Shown here one piece after another: positions 25,600 to 40,000 of a stretch of DNA of 64,000 nt (the first letter of the stretch is position 1; each line of letters opens with the position of its first letter). The DNA is from Chrysomallon squamiferum (Eukaryota; Mollusca; Gastropoda; Neomphalida; Peltospiridae). Made by a program: the position numbers and the translations under genes. Under the pieces are notes generated by a model. The model saw only the letters and a list, made by a program, of their open reading frames with translations. It searched no databases and was not told the DNA's origin. The stretch lies in assembly GCA_012295275.1 (NCBI GenBank), contig CM022679.1, forward strand, positions 17,868,342 to 17,932,341, read 5' to 3'.

Positions 25600-26830
25600 T
25601 AGTTCGCAGGAAATCTCTGAGTCCCCTGTTTCCATCAGCGAAATCCTGACATAAATTGTGCAGTCTGCTTTGCATCTGCTGAGTGGATCTTTCATCCGCT
25701 TCCTGTGTGGTTCAATTCGCTGATGTTGAAAAATGAGGATGCAAACCAGTCTCTAATCTGTTTACAGAGAAGGGTGCTGAAGGTCAATGTTCCAAGAATC
25801 ACAGATGTTGTTAGTTCTGGAACCATCTACAAGAATGGTGTTATGGATGTTCCAGAGACCTGTTGGAAACAAAGGCGCTATCTGACAAATATGCATCACA
25901 GTTGCATTTCCTCGCTGAGCTTGCCGGAATGTCTCATTCTCATAGGTATGGTCAAAATAATTTAACAGATCCTCCAGATCTCCAATATCAGGAATGTTGT
26001 CATTTGATCCACAGTAGAAAGGGCAGACAATCAATCATCTTATACAATTTATTTAGTCCAAGGTCCTGTATTTATGGATGCATCCTGGCACACATGGTAG
26101 AAACACCCCTGATACCTCAGATACGCCCCAACACAGATGAAACAGCTTGTACAACTGTATTCTCAAGTCTGTAACTACTACTTCCACATCAGAAGAGAAA
26201 CTATATTCACCACACATGTCTAGCATGCACTGAAGCAGTTGCTGATAGACTGACTGGTGTTTACCACACATCAAGATATATATATAAGAAACTGCTGATG
26301 TTCCCAATTCAGTACAAATCACATAACTTGGGTTTAGATGTACTGTGCCATCTTGAAGTTCCCATCCTTATACCAGGTCCTAGAGCGTGCCCTTAACCGA
26401 AGTCCTTGCTACATAGCAAACACCGTCTGACCGCTGACATAAGGTCCACTGTCATGGATAAGCAAGGGCTTGGCACTATCCTTGTCACCAATATTGGCCC
26501 ATTCACCATCAATCACCAAATGCGCTGAGATGCATCAGGAGGGAAGGTCCCACGCTTCTGCCGACGGATGATTTTCTTCACAGTGTCCATTTTCCCAAGG
26601 TTAGCACGGACTGTGTTTGGTGCTTCCTGCAGACCTTCAGCAAGGATCGGAGCAGGTCTTGCTTTGGGGGTCAGGGAGTTCGCCTTCAGGGATGAGCGAA
26701 TCTTGGCCACATCAACAGCTGCCTCGTTAGGATGATCGTGGATTCTATGGGAACGTACACAATTACATTAACATCAGTGGCAACAGCGCCTTTACAGCCA
26801 GCGTGCTGTTGATGCACACAAATTTTGATT
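25600..26830 (-). pseudogene. FLYWCH-MULE transposase relic
   Basis: Minus-strand pieces in different frames spell out a FLYWCH-MULE transposase in order. Near 26,700-26,800 lies the end of a FLYWCH finger (GCKGAVATDVNV, then HDHPNEAAVDVAKIRSSLK). At 26,513-26,620 is the linker VRANLGKMDTVKKIIRRQKR. At about 26,180-26,300 is the start of the MULE domain (YILMCGKHQSVYQQLLQCML, then SSDVEVVVTDL, the usual catalytic-Asp region). At 25,762-25,990 is the C-terminal part (DLEDLLNYFDHTYENETFRQ, then PPLF-like APLFPTGLWNIHNT, then RTNNICDSWN). Several stops and frameshifts separate the pieces. It is dead. I did not find its terminal repeats. Confidence 0.9.
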
Positions 26831-27314
26831 TACTTAAACCAGTAATAATGTTCGAGAATGTTATCTTATAAATATAATATAAAATAACTAATTTCTAAAA
26901 ACAACACATTCTAAAATGTTGATCTATCTGAACCATCAGTAATGTTCGAGAAGTTATCCTAAAAGTATGCATGCCTCCGATGTTCATAATCCAACTGCAT
27001 CCTTGATGAAACAGTTAAAGAAACCTTAAAAAACTATAATTAAATGAATTGTGTAAGACAACTTTGAAGTTGTGCTTTTAGAAATTCCATGATATATGGG
27101 GGTGTTTTATTTTATTTTATTAACAAAACAACAAACAAAAAAAAGAAAAAGGAAAGAAATTTAGAAAAAAACTTTATTTTTGAAAAAATTCATTAATTAA
27201 TAAATAATAATAATAATATAATCGCATTACATAATAATGCTGTTACTATTTAAATATGTATTTGATAATAATAATATGGACATACTTCTTTTTTCATTTT
27301 TCTTCAACTTTGTG

Positions 27315-27364
<50 letters not shown>
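27315..27364. repeat. (ATT)n microsatellite
   Basis: About 16 ATT units. An (AAT)n array of similar length follows 130 bp downstream, so the two arrays are complementary inverted repeats. Confidence 0.95.
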
Positions 27365-27495
27365 CATCACCACCATCATTTCGTTAAAGTCAGTATATAA
27401 GAAAATACTACCTTTGAAATTCCAATAGCTTGTTGAAGGTAGAGCAAGGGAAACAACTCTAGACGAAATAAAACAAATAGCCTTGTGCGTAATTG

Positions 27496-27561
<66 letters not shown>
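27496..27561. repeat. (AAT)n microsatellite
   Basis: About 21 AAT units, followed by AAAAT-type repeats (27,598-27,631). Inverted partner of the ATT array just upstream. Confidence 0.95.
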
Positions 27562-27562
<1 letters not shown>

Positions 27563-28389
27563 TTAAAAATAAAATAGAATTAAATTTAATTAAATTAATA
27601 AATAAAATAAAATAAAATAAAATAAAATAAACTATATGCCTCGATAAGTTACAGGCATTTTAGATATTTACATATTAACAATCATAATGTTAATATTAAT
27701 TAACAATCATATACTTACGTCATTGAATAACAGTATCTGCACCTGTCATAACTATGGTGATATACATATTTATTTCGAAAAGATATTCAGATACATATTT
27801 TAATTATTTATGAAGCGTATTTTACAGAAATATAGGATTATATTTATTAAGGGGGAAATCACAAAAATATATAACTTGCTGGTGCCACAGAAAAAGACAC
27901 ATGTATAGAGAGAGAAAAAGAGAGCCATCTGGAAAAATCTGCAAGTACATCCTTCTTTTGTTTTACCTTTTTATGATCATAAGAAAATTTGATCACGAGT
28001 CTTCTGATAATAAATGATATATATTTATCCATTGTGAATACTGACGAGGACATGAAGTGCTGTTTAAATTACAAGCACAATTTACTAAACCACTATGATT
28101 TAGGTCGAATCTCTTTTATTACATGGCAAGATGAACGTATTATTATTAGTATTTGTATGTTCAATAATTATAAACCATACACAATATCCGGCTAAATGTC
28201 CATCAGAAGGACAAGGTGTTTATTAAATCAATTGTGGAAGATGGTCAGATGTGCACGTTTCAAAGCACTTTTCAAAATAAAATATCATTAGGTATTTTGA
28301 GAGTTTTCATAAACAACAATTTACGATTGGTTAATGTCTTTTCTGAAAGTGAACGGCTTATATTTATGAGCTTTGGAATGATTGCATCT

Positions 28390-28640
28390 GGAAAACTTAT
28401 ATTATTTCAACCCTGATCATAGAGTTGGCTCAACGATCGTCAATAAAATCAGTGTGATTTACCGTCTGGTCGCCGCTAATGATTTAACCTAGAAAATGCA
28501 ATATTGTTGCTGAATCGTAATTTCATTCTTTCATCTCGTTATTAAATATGTTATAAAAGTGACGGCAGCACATTATTCGTTCGCGGAACGGGCACATAAT
28601 GTTAGATCAGCGGACCATTTTAATTCTAGGCTAAGTAGTT
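28390..28640 (+). promoter_or_regulatory. Possible promoter region of the RUN-PDZ-PTB gene
   Basis: This stretch has clustered CpGs (for example CAACGATCGTC, GTCGCCGC and TTCGTTCGCGGAACG) and little simple sequence, and lies upstream of the CpG-depleted transcription unit. In animals with gene-body methylation, promoters stay unmethylated and keep their CpGs. No TATA box or initiator was used for this call. Purely inferential. Confidence 0.2.
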
Positions 28641-31600
28641 AGAGCTTACGATCTCTATTAATCTTATAATGTGAACGACTAAAATAACTCTGCTAAGATT
28701 TTTTATTTCAACCTTTTCCTGTAAAATGTATGGATAGTTATAAGTTAAAACTGAATTGTGAATAATGATGGTTAGGGTGAAGTTGTACTAGTAGTAGCAG
28801 TAGTACAGCAATAAAAATTTCATGAATAACAAACTATTATTATTATTATTTTAATTTCATACTGAGGTGGTTTTAACACTTTTTGTACTTCTCAGTATTT
28901 TTCAGTCTGAACCTGAAAAATAAAATGTGTGATGCTTTCGTTGAGTTTGTCATGCTGCTTTTTATGCTCGAAATAAAATCGAGTGATAGTTATGACAAAC
29001 GTAACATCCACTTAGATGACAGTTGAAATTATCTCCCTTGAATTATTCAAGCAGACAGCTGTCCGAATTGTAATTAAAAGGTATTATAGATATATTTAAA
29101 ATGACTGATTTCGTATATTCTTTCAAATATACAGTATATTATAAATTTTAACCATATTTTTGCAATATAATTTGTATACTGTTCTTTTTATTTCTTTTCT
29201 TTTTTAAAATCAAATTACTCGTGTGTATTAATTTTGTTATATATTATCGAAATAGGTAATTTTCGGTCTATCACTGCATCAGAATATCAGACGTTAGTTT
29301 TTAAATATTACTATAGATTTGTCGTTAGATATGGGCTATATAATATATTCTCATAATTTCATGAATCCAAGATTTATATAGCTAATTACTGCGATTCCGT
29401 AAGATGGTTCACAATTCTTACTCATTCGAACTGTTTAGCCCTACATAGAAAATGTTTTCTGTTGACTATGAACAGACGTGCACAGTTCCCGGATGATTAT
29501 GTTCAGAATTAAAGATATCTATAATATTATAATTATAATTACTATACGTAATATTATGAATTTTTAATTAGGCTATTTTTCAAAAAAATGTAGCATATGT
29601 GGATCACTACAGCATTAGCGTTTTATTTTTTTTTTAATTTATTTTTTTTGTGTGTGTGTGTGTTTTAAAATATTTAGCACAATATAATTTTTAAAAATCA
29701 GGTGGAGTTAATTCATCCAAGGTCAGCAGGATTTAATTTGTAACACAACATATATAAAATATAAAAAATACCTTATTTAATGGATTGTTCCTGTTTTAAA
29801 TACTGTTATTGTTTTTAAATACTGTTATTATATCTTTGTTATATCCATTTATATTTTGTTTCATAAAATGATTAACTTAAAACAACTATTGTTATAGTAT
29901 TACTGTTGTTTTATTTTGTATGCAAAGTAGTCTATTTAATAACTATAGTAATTGCTATGTATATGCATTCTTAATCTTCACATCATTGCTTACAAAAGCC
30001 ACTTGTTAAATTTTTTAATAGCTAAATATTGTTATATTAATGATGAAGATTCCAGTTTGACCCACAAATTAAATTCTAACCATATAGTGCCTCAAAGTGA
30101 AGAAAAAAATTGTACGCATCACCCAGCAGAACCACAGAGCACCACCCTTATTCAAATATCATGTATTTTAATGCAAAGGCAACCTGAATGTTTAGCACAA
30201 CCTGTTTCTAACAACTAGATTTTAGCTCAATAATTGTCAATAAGCTCTGATTTGATTTAAATATACGTAATCTAGATTACAAGTTATGTATGATGTTGTA
30301 ATTAAACATCAAGAATAACTAAAAGAAAATACAAACATAATTGATAACAATATCTTGGTTAGATTTTAGAATATATAAATATTACTATACAAAATATTAA
30401 ATCTTTGTTCTCAAACTTTACAACATATTTGATTAAAAGAAAACATTAATAAAAAAGATAAAACATGTATGTGTAAATTGTTAAAATGCATTTATTCACA
30501 TTTCTTCTACCATCCGTGACACTGTCTTCAGTAAAGAAAACAAAAAAATAAAATAATAAAATAATAATATTATTATTACATTTGGAACCATATTTGTTGT
30601 TTTTGATATTGTTTTGAAAGGTGACTGAACTGCAGTGTTTTGTCATGGTGAATTAGAAGTCCTGTATAAACATTTACAAATATATAACATTTTCTTGCAG
30701 TTGCTGAACATATTTATATTATGGTATAATATGGAATTAGATGTATGCAACAAGTGTTGTTTATTACTGGCTGAGAATCTAAACAGAACTGACTTAAAAT
30801 ACTTCTGAAAATTATATTACTGTTTCAAAAGTATTTTGACTGTCTGAAATGCTATTGAATTACTTGTCATATTAAAAGTAGCTGGTTTATAAATTATTTG
30901 TCACAGAATGGTTAAAAAAAACTTAATTTTTTATTTGTAATATTTTTACTATTTTTATTTCTTTAAGAGTTTTTACGTGACATTCAGATGAAACAAACTC
31001 TTCAGGTTTTATTTTGTATAATTTTATAAGGTTTTAGTTTGTAATTTTATGTTACTCATTTGTTAGGAATTTTATTTCCAATGTATTTTGTGTGTGTGAG
31101 TGTGTTTTCAGAAATTGTTTGTGACAGGTATCTTGTATCACATTGTATTTTGCTTTTGGCAGTATTCAGAATAATGAATTCACTGTACATGAAGAATATA
31201 TGAAATATGTCAGTCAGTCACCCTTTGCTGAAGATTCTCAAAGGTTTGAATTATTAATTGTCTTAATTAACTTTGTAAATTAAAACAAAATATGAAAAAA
31301 GTAGACCATGAGCAAAATTACAGTATCAGTGGTTAACATAAAAAAAAAAAAAAAAAAAAAGGTAAATATATTGGTCACCTAATGCATGTTTTTATAACAT
31401 CAAAAATTTATCAAAATGTAACTATTTTTATTTTTACTGGTTGTAGAACCTTTTTGTTTTGCATGTTACATGAAATCCAGATGTTAAAATACTGTAGCTT
31501 TGTTAATGTTTTAATTGGTACTATCACTAACAACTGAATGTATTTACACTTCTAAAGAAACACACCTGAATATTAATTTTGTAAATATTTTGGAATAAAA

Positions 31601-31687
31601 TTGTTGATTTTGGTCAGGTATTGTTCTTATAACTTTTGTTTTATAAACTATAAAGTTTTGATTTTTATAATTTTCATTTTGCTATAG

Positions 31688-34054
31688 GGACTCTGCTAGA
31701 TATCCACAGAGAAAAAATTGCCATCTTGGACAGTAACCCTAAACTTGTTCCACTTTGTAAAGCCATTGAAGATATTTTCAGATGTGGATTGACAGGTTGG
31801 TAAATAACAGTCATCGTCTGTTTTGATAACTTTGTTATTTCCTATTCCATCAGTGCCCAGTGCTTTGTTATCAATGTCATTGCATGTGTTTCATTATTAT
31901 GGACAGAAGCATATAAAAACTTACGTGTGTTAATCAATAGCAGCAGTTCAAGGGAATGGCAAAAGTGTATATCCTCTCATATTATTACATATTAAAAAAA
32001 AAACAATCCCTAGACCAAAGCATTCTTCAAAATGAAACAGAAATTAATGCTGGTAATTTTGACCTTAAATTATGTGCAATGTTGTTGTACATTCTGTTTA
32101 TTTATTGATTTATTTATGTATTTTTCAAGTCAGTGCATTAGTGAATAATTACTGAGATCTGTGGTTTTGAAGAGAAAAAAAAAGGATATATGTACATTTT
32201 TGTTTTTTTTCAAAACCACTGATCTTAGTAACAATTCACTAATTCAGTGACTATAAATATATAAATAAATCAATAAATAAATAGCAGGAGTATATGAGTG
32301 ATTGCATGTGTGTGTGTATCTATGTGGGTGTGGCTATAAACAACCTTGATTTTTTTCTTCAAAACTTGACCTTGTATCAGTTTTCAGTGCATTGGTTTTC
32401 TGAGGACACTGTTTGAATACATTGGCTGCTGTTATATTGTATCACTGATGCTTGAAGTGATTCAATATTGACATTTGGTCTCACAAAATCATTGATTTTG
32501 AAAGAATAGAATATTTTATATTTGGTCTGTTACAGTATCAGTTTTGAAATAATTTACAATATGATATATATTTTTCAAAAGAAAAATCTTTATTTTCCAT
32601 GTTATAGTTGTTTAGTTTTTTTTATTATATAGTAGTGTGTGTTTGTGTGTTATGCAATGTGTATAGGTGAGAGGTAATTAAATATAAACTTAACATAAAA
32701 ATTATAATTATCAGTGTTTATATATTAGTTAATGGCAAAGATTTCTTGCATCTAACTGAAAAGAATAATGATAGGATTTCATTAATGCTGCAATTTTGCA
32801 ATCCAATGTTTATGTGATGGTCTCAAGATTTTGCCAATCCTGTGCTATCTTGGGATGCAGACGTGGCACATCCTAGACCTGAACCTATCCAAAAACTGTG
32901 GGAACAATTGTAAACATTACTTTGCTCCTGGTTTTGAAAGCATCCAGACTAGATTAGTATTAAATGTAAAGTTTCAGAATATTAATTTTATCTATTTGTT
33001 TTTTGTTTTTAAAATTTACTTTGTCTATGTATTAAGTTTTATCCTATGATATTGTAAGTGAATTATGTTGGCTTTAAATGTATAACATGTTTGTAGGCTA
33101 GTGTACATTAGGCCACATTTTTTGTGTTAGTTTGAGTATTAAAAAAAAGTGTCTCTGAAATTCAGGGGAGGAGGTATCACAAATAAAAGTAAAATTTGCC
33201 AAACTTTCATGTTTTTTCTGCTTATTTTCCTTAAAAATGATGTGCTGCCATTGGTGAAACATGCAACAGGAATTGGGTATGAGGAATAAAGAGAAAACAG
33301 CAAACGATTCCTTACCAGAATGCATTATTTTAGAATTTTCAATGCTTAAGGGGAAATGTGGTGAAAACTATTTTTAAATTTTTTTACAGACTTAGATGTA
33401 CATAACCAAGAATAAGAATTTGAGAAAACTGTCAAAACTGGAAATTCAGGCTGGTATCATGACATCAGATATCCTTTGAACATAGATGATTCACTTGTAG
33501 TTTGGGATGTGAGAAGTCTTTCTTTCTTTCTGTCAAAGGGACACCAAGAGCATCCTGGATGTTAGGGGATGTTTATAGTCACTTCTGGTCTCAACATATA
33601 TAAAGAAAGTCATTAGTTTCTCTACTGTAGCTTGCATATGTTTTCTCAAAGGTTGGAAATCCATCTTGGTCTTCAGTGTGGTATTCTGTGAAGTGATGAT
33701 AAACTGCAATTTTGTGCTTTTTTCACAGAACCAACACTTGCCGGCCAATCAGATTCCTTGATTACAGATCAGGAATTGTGGAGATTAAAGTAATCATTTG
33801 AGATATCTCATCACTTAAATTTAACTTATAAAGTATATCATTAACTGTAGATAGATAGACAGTGGAGATAGGTGTTAAATACCAGTAATCCGTTTTCCCA
33901 GTGATAAAAAGGGAAGTATATTCTAATCAGGGCTACACTGGAAAAAGCCAAGATTAAGAATAACTTAAAAATATACCAGTATATCAAATTTTTTCCTCAG
34001 AAAATTCAAATTCAGTTGTAAGTAAAAAACCAAAAAAAAAAAAAAAAAATTATA

Positions 34055-34093
<39 letters not shown>

Positions 34094-37000
34094 AAATTAG
34101 CAAGAATTTATTAATTCCTCATATATTATGTTAAATAATTTTGTGATCAGATTAAATCCAAAAATATAATTCCTCTCTTCCTTTAGAGAACATTCACTAA
34201 AAAAGATAGCTGTCAGACCTACCATTTGTGTGTATTAAGCACATGATCATCATCAGCTTAAAATTCAGCCAAAATTACTTGATTATTCCTGAATAGTATT
34301 TTCTCATTTGTCATAATCCAGTTCCTAAAACTATATTTATTTGTTAGATGTGAAAAAAATATGAAGAATATCATTTTTGCTATGTTGTAATAGAGTGCAT
34401 ACATTCTCTAGTTTTGTGCTTTGTTTGCATTCTTCTTACTATGTCATGTTACCAAACTGGAAGATAATCAGTAATATTATTATTAAGTAAATTTTGAATT
34501 TCATTATGATATTATTTTGCCTATTGCAAATACCTTTTCATCTGATAGTTCTGCAGTAAACTAACTGAAGCAATAATTTCTAAGTAATTTAATATCTTGG
34601 CCAAAACAATTATTTGAAAAACTATTTTTTCTTTCTGTACATTGTAAACTGGATAAGATTGGCATCCATGTATTTAAATTGCTTCATAGTGTAAATAGGT
34701 TGGTGTTGGCATCATATATATTTAAATTTCCTCATAGTTTTGCAAATAATTAATCAAGTCTTTTCCTTTCCAAATACAATATCAACAATATGAACATGAT
34801 GATGATGATTAATAACATGATAGGGCCTGTACAATATGAATGAGACCAAACCTGGTGTAGTACTAAACAGGTTGCAAAAGGCCTAGCGTTGACAGAATTT
34901 AACATAAGTGGTAATTGATTTGCCTTGCACAATCTTAAGATAATGCAGATTGGCAAATCTTGCTGAGGACATGCATTATGTATTAGGCAGATGCAGTATG
35001 CTGTATACCATTTGTAAAATACCATAGAAACACTACCCATTATATTTTCAGTTTCTCTTGCCAAAGATTTTCTTGCTAAATGTTTTTTTTGGAACAGGAG
35101 TAACTTAACTTGTTAATGACTTCTGTGCCCATAAATTTAAAAACAAGTAATAAAAGAAAAAGAAAAAGAAAATACAGCTTGTTTAAAAAAAATTCCATCC
35201 ATGATATTCATTTTCACCCTTGCAACCATGTAACAAATCATATCCACAACCAGACATTTTTGTGCTAGATTTACCATATTAATGGAATCTTAGCTAAACC
35301 CATGAAGTGATGGCAAGTGATTTTCTTTGTGACATTATCCATATACAAGACTACTTTTAAAATAAAAAAAACTCATTTTCTGCTACGTAATAAGACTTGA
35401 AACTGAATAGCAGATGGTTTCATTTTTAGGTAATAATTCCTGGTTTTCGAGAACTGACTACTGGACATGGATCAGCAAAATTACTGATTGGTATGAATTA
35501 TAAAAAATAAACAGATATTTACACTTTTTTCATTAACAACTTTATATCTATGTTACAATAACATTTTATTTTTGTGATTATCTCTTATGTAATTGAAATA
35601 AGTAATTAAGACCTGAAATGTATCTAAACTGCATTGTTATACATTCTAATTTAACTAGAAGTTTAAAATGCTCCTTTGTTTCATTTATTTATTTATTTAA
35701 CTGTTTAATTATTTATTTTGTAATGATTAACAAAATAAACATCAAAATTCTGAGGCTCAAACATGTAATATATTTCTTTAAATAAATAATATATCAGATT
35801 CTAATAATTACTTTATCTGAATTTTATCCTGCTCATTCACAAGTATAAGATTAAGCAGTTCAGAACAAGGATTATAACAGAATACTAGTTAGGGTTATGG
35901 CCAGAGCAATGTTAACTGAATGAATATAAAAACTTTCAGTGGAGCAGAATATTATGAAATACTAACAGTTTAAGTAATAATAAATTATTAAAAGATTTAC
36001 CCTGATAATGTGTCTTTCAGCTTTTCAGTTAACATGTGATTTTTCATTGCAGTCCAAGCCCTATTCTTGAACAAGTAATTGGATATACAAAATGCTGCCA
36101 GAAGGTAAATATTTATTTATTCCAAAATCTTCTCCTGATCAATTAAATTAAATAGGTGCTTAAGTAACATTAACAGTGTACTATTTTTCTGTTGAGAAAG
36201 CATGTCTTTAAATTAAATTCATAGAGAGTCATAGTATAGTGATAGTGTAATCATAATTTCAGTCTCTGATAATATTTATTCAGTTGTATGCTTAAAGAAT
36301 TTAGAGTATACTTTATATAAGTTAATACACTACCAAAGTTGCCTTCAATGAACAAAGCCACTTTTATTAAATTAACAGCTGATGTAAACAAATTTATTAT
36401 TATTATTATTATTATTGTTATTATTATTTTATTTATTTATTTATTTTTGTAAATAGTTTTACTGTTAATGTGTAGAAACATTTTACATCCATTTTCAAAC
36501 AATTAAATATTTATTAATAGTTTTACATGTTAAATGCAAAGATAAATGGCTTTATATTGATACTATTTCAGACACTGACTGTAGAAGGAAAAGGAAGGCT
36601 GTTTATTCGAGCCTCACTTGTTAAAAAAACTCTGGATCATATCATTCACATTATTACACATGACATACAGCTAATGCAGGTCTGGTATTTTTCACTTGAA
36701 ATCTCTCCTATTTAGAAGTGTATGTACTTGTTTCTTTATCCTCCATCTAACATATTATAAAATGAAATGCAGAATGATTTTATTATTTCAAATAATTAAA
36801 TGATATTAAAGTTTGTTTTATTCAGTTAGTGAATTTTGTTGTTTATTTCAACCTGTCAAATGGATTGACCCCTATATTTGTTGCAGTTCTGTCTGTCAAA
36901 ATGATTTAGATAAATGAAGATAAATGTTTTTATATTTTCTGTGCAGACATGGTACAACCCAGCAAAATCTATTCTTAGCAATGATATTCTTTGTGGTAAG

Positions 37001-40000
37001 TGCCATTTTATACAAATAAAAAGTGATTCTTATAAATTATAATATAGATTTTAAATGCAGATGTTAAATATATTGCTGTTTGTCAGCAGGGAATCACACA
37101 ATGACTGAAAAATTGATGGTTAGAATAATATAATTTTAAAATTTTGATAATAGGCTATGGTTTATAAAGATTTTTTATTACAACATGACAGCTGATATTT
37201 AAATGGTGCAGCTATGGACCAACATACTTACAAACCATGAATCATTTTTTCTTTATTCATTTTATCACAGTCATTACATTAAACTGTGTAAATGGTGTAT
37301 TTCATCGATTGAAAATAATGGATTCTGATATAAATTAAAAGCAATATTTTAGCATTTACATTTATATATATTTAACGAACAACATCATGTTTTTCCTTCT
37401 GTTTTCTGTTTTGGTTTTTCTCAGAAATTCTTCTGTCTTTGGTTAGAGAAATAAACTGTATTCCATTTAAGCTGGTATTGAAGGTATGATTAAATTATTA
37501 ATAAAACAATTTAAGTTTTCATTATTGTTGTTGTTATTATTATTATTATTATAATTTCCAAACATTTCATTAAAAAGTTATGTCATTATGTTTTATTTTT
37601 CTGTTCCTTTTATTTCTCAAACCAATCTTAATGTGAAAAACAAATGTAACTGAAAGTGAGAACTAAAATCTGTTGCATTTAACAGAAAAATTAAAACAAA
37701 TTAACGTACTCTGATGAACTGCTTAATTTACTAGTTACAAATTAATATACTAGATGTTTATAACTTTAGTGTCAAACAATCACAAATAAAGTGTTTTAAC
37801 AGTATTTTCTCTGATTGCTCATGCAATAAACAAAAATAATATTCATGTTATTATTAAATGCAATTACTTTAATAAATATAATTATTTTATTTTTATTCTG
37901 CAGAATGCAAGTTTCCTAGATATCACCTGGACCATGCCAGTAAGTTTATATATTTAGATCTATGTGTGTATGAATGTGTTGTTTGCATTAAACTCAAGTT
38001 TATTTTTCCCCAAATCCCATTGCTACATGTTAGACATAAAAAGATTAATAACATCAGTTTTTTTTTTTAATGATATAAATCATATCAGAGCACAGTACAT
38101 GTTTACTAATTTCATTTTTTTTTTTTTTTTTGTTTCTGTCTGTGTCATAAAGAACAAAAGAGAAAAATTAACTGTTAATTATTATTATTATTATATGAAT
38201 TCTTCATGTGTATGATAATTTGAATCATTTATCATATCTGTCTGATAATTATATCATTTCTCATAACTATATTTTTTATAGAGTTGTCATTCCTTGTGTT
38301 TTTTTAGGCTCTTTGAATAAACAATAAATATTAAACTGAATGAATAAAATTTAAAATTTATTAAATTTAATTTTTGTAATTACCTTCAGCATAGATGAAT
38401 CAGCTGGTAGTGTATAAACATATTTCTCATCATTTTAGGTTTACAGAGAATTTGAATTTGTTCCCTGTGATGTCCTGGGAATTCATTTTCAGTGAGTATT
38501 CCCAAATATTTTATTTAACAAAAAGAAAATTAATGCTGGTTAAGTTTTAAAATAATTAATGAAAGAAAACTACTTACTTTTTTCATAAGCTTGGTATTAA
38601 AAAAAGAGAAAAAAATAAAAGAAGAAAAAAATAAAAATTAAGGACAAATTGTTATTTCATTTCAGAGAGGTGAATGGGTATTTGCTTGTTGTTGATGTAG
38701 ATTCTGACAGTGTAGCTGGTGAAGATGTAAGAGAAAGTTAAATAATTTTCTTAAATCCCACCCAGTGCTTTTTTTTTTCTTTTCAGTTTTTTTATCTTTA
38801 TACTTTATGAAAATAATAGTTCTTTGCCTTTATCATCGAGTGATCAGTAATTTAAATGGACACACTCCAGATGTACATGAAGGACTAAAATTACAGTGTG
38901 GACAAACCATAAAGAAAAAAAAAAATGTGTTTGTATTACGTAATTATAAACAAAGATCCATCAGTGTTGAATTGCTAATCCAGGTCAATCACATTTAACT
39001 TTAATATTTAACAGTTTCATGAGCATATATCTATAATTTTATATACTTTAATATTTTATTAGTTAGTTATCTCAAAAACTATGTTTTGTGAATTAAACTT
39101 TGCCATTTCTAAACTTTTCATATTGACATATTTTGCAGATTAATAGGTAATAAATGCAAATCAATTTCATGATTGCTTTCAATCTCTTAGCTTTTATTAC
39201 AGAATTAAAAAATAACATAAATTTTTCTATTTAATATTTATCACAGAACAAAATTCGCCCAGGTGATATACTTGATGACATGTTTGGAGAAGGTCTTAAG
39301 GGTGGTAAAAAAGGCAAAGTGAGAATTTGAATTTATTTTATTAATACAATTGTTTATACATAATTTCAATTTGTTTTTTGATAAATGTTCAGATATGTCT
39401 TCCCATTGGCATATTTTCTAATCAGATTAAAATGTTCTTAGATGTTTTATCTCTTAGATTAGCAGTTTTCTTTTCATTTAAAAAACTGATTTCATTAGTT
39501 ACTTGTACTAGATTGAACTTTTTGTGAAATTACAATGTTCCATAACTCATTTAAAAGTTAAATTTAGGTCAAAGTAGATGAAACATTAATATTTTTTGAT
39601 GTATTTTTTTATATTTAAAAAAAAAATTGTATTTAGTACACTTTAATTTAATTTAATTTAATTTACTTCAGTAAGTTTATTATGCAAACTGAAATAATAT
39701 ATTTGTATAGCTTTTTCCTTCCTTCTTTCTCTATTTTAATTATATTTTCATATTTTAATCTTAAATTATTTACAGGTACAAGATTTGTTTAATCATTATA
39801 AAGGTTTACCTGTGTATGCTGGCTTTGTCAAAGTAAGTACTCTTGTTATTGTTATGTGGGTGTTTTTACACATAAATTTCTAAAATGACATTAGTAATTT
39901 TTTTTCATTAAATAAATTGTAAAAATTAGAAAGCATCATCAAATTAAGAACAGATTATTTATATTTTATTAAGATATTAAGATATCTCAGGTCAGTCCTC

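Larger units (their letters stand above)
26840..31687. other. Upstream region and probable 5' part of the RUN-PDZ-PTB gene
   Basis: No coding exon that I can place with confidence. Two long triplet arrays lie at 27.3-27.6 kb. A moderately CpG-rich segment at 28,390-28,640 is followed by a sharp drop in CpG near 29,620 that continues through the gene. The first coding exon or exons must end one base into a codon and splice to 31,688; they could lie here. Confidence 0.4.
31688..38491 (+). other. RUN domain exons of the adaptor gene
   Basis: The first eight exons. Visible RUN-like features are the N-terminal helix ILDSNPKLVPLCKAIEDIF followed by the small RUN consensus turn CGLTG, the WFSRTDYWTWI segment, then GRLFIRASLVKKTLDHII (the RUN block with a conserved Arg and Leu pattern), the WYNPAKSILSNDILCEILLS segment, and FKLVLKNASFLDITW. 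RUN domains bind Rab/Rap-type GTPases or kinesin/dynein adaptors in several families. The domain assignment is from pattern recognition, not a profile search. Confidence 0.75.

Noticed and set aside
29952-30218. 88-codon open frame on the + strand
   Set aside because: No recognisable domain, no supporting splice sites, composition typical of chance frames.
31163-31243. Possible extra upstream exon of the adaptor gene (open frame with HEEYMKYVSQSPFAEDSQ)
   Set aside because: It has a usable acceptor and an open frame, but its donor leaves two bases whereas the next exon needs one. No in-frame join to 31,688 is possible without another exon, and its donor (GTTTGA) is poor.
31293-31335. Short ATG segment (MKKVDHEQNYSIS) that would splice in the right phase to 31,688
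   Set aside because: The phase fits, but the donor GTTAAC is weak, the segment is tiny and a poly-A run follows. It could be chance; not annotated as the start.
33098-33748. Two minus-strand frames in the same intron
   Set aside because: No family recognised and no continuity between the two frames.
34750-35064. 104-codon minus-strand frame in the first visible intron
   Set aside because: Hydrophobic end comes from an ATC/ATG repeat; no conserved motif; antisense to a well-supported gene. Possibly an old repeat, but unsupported.
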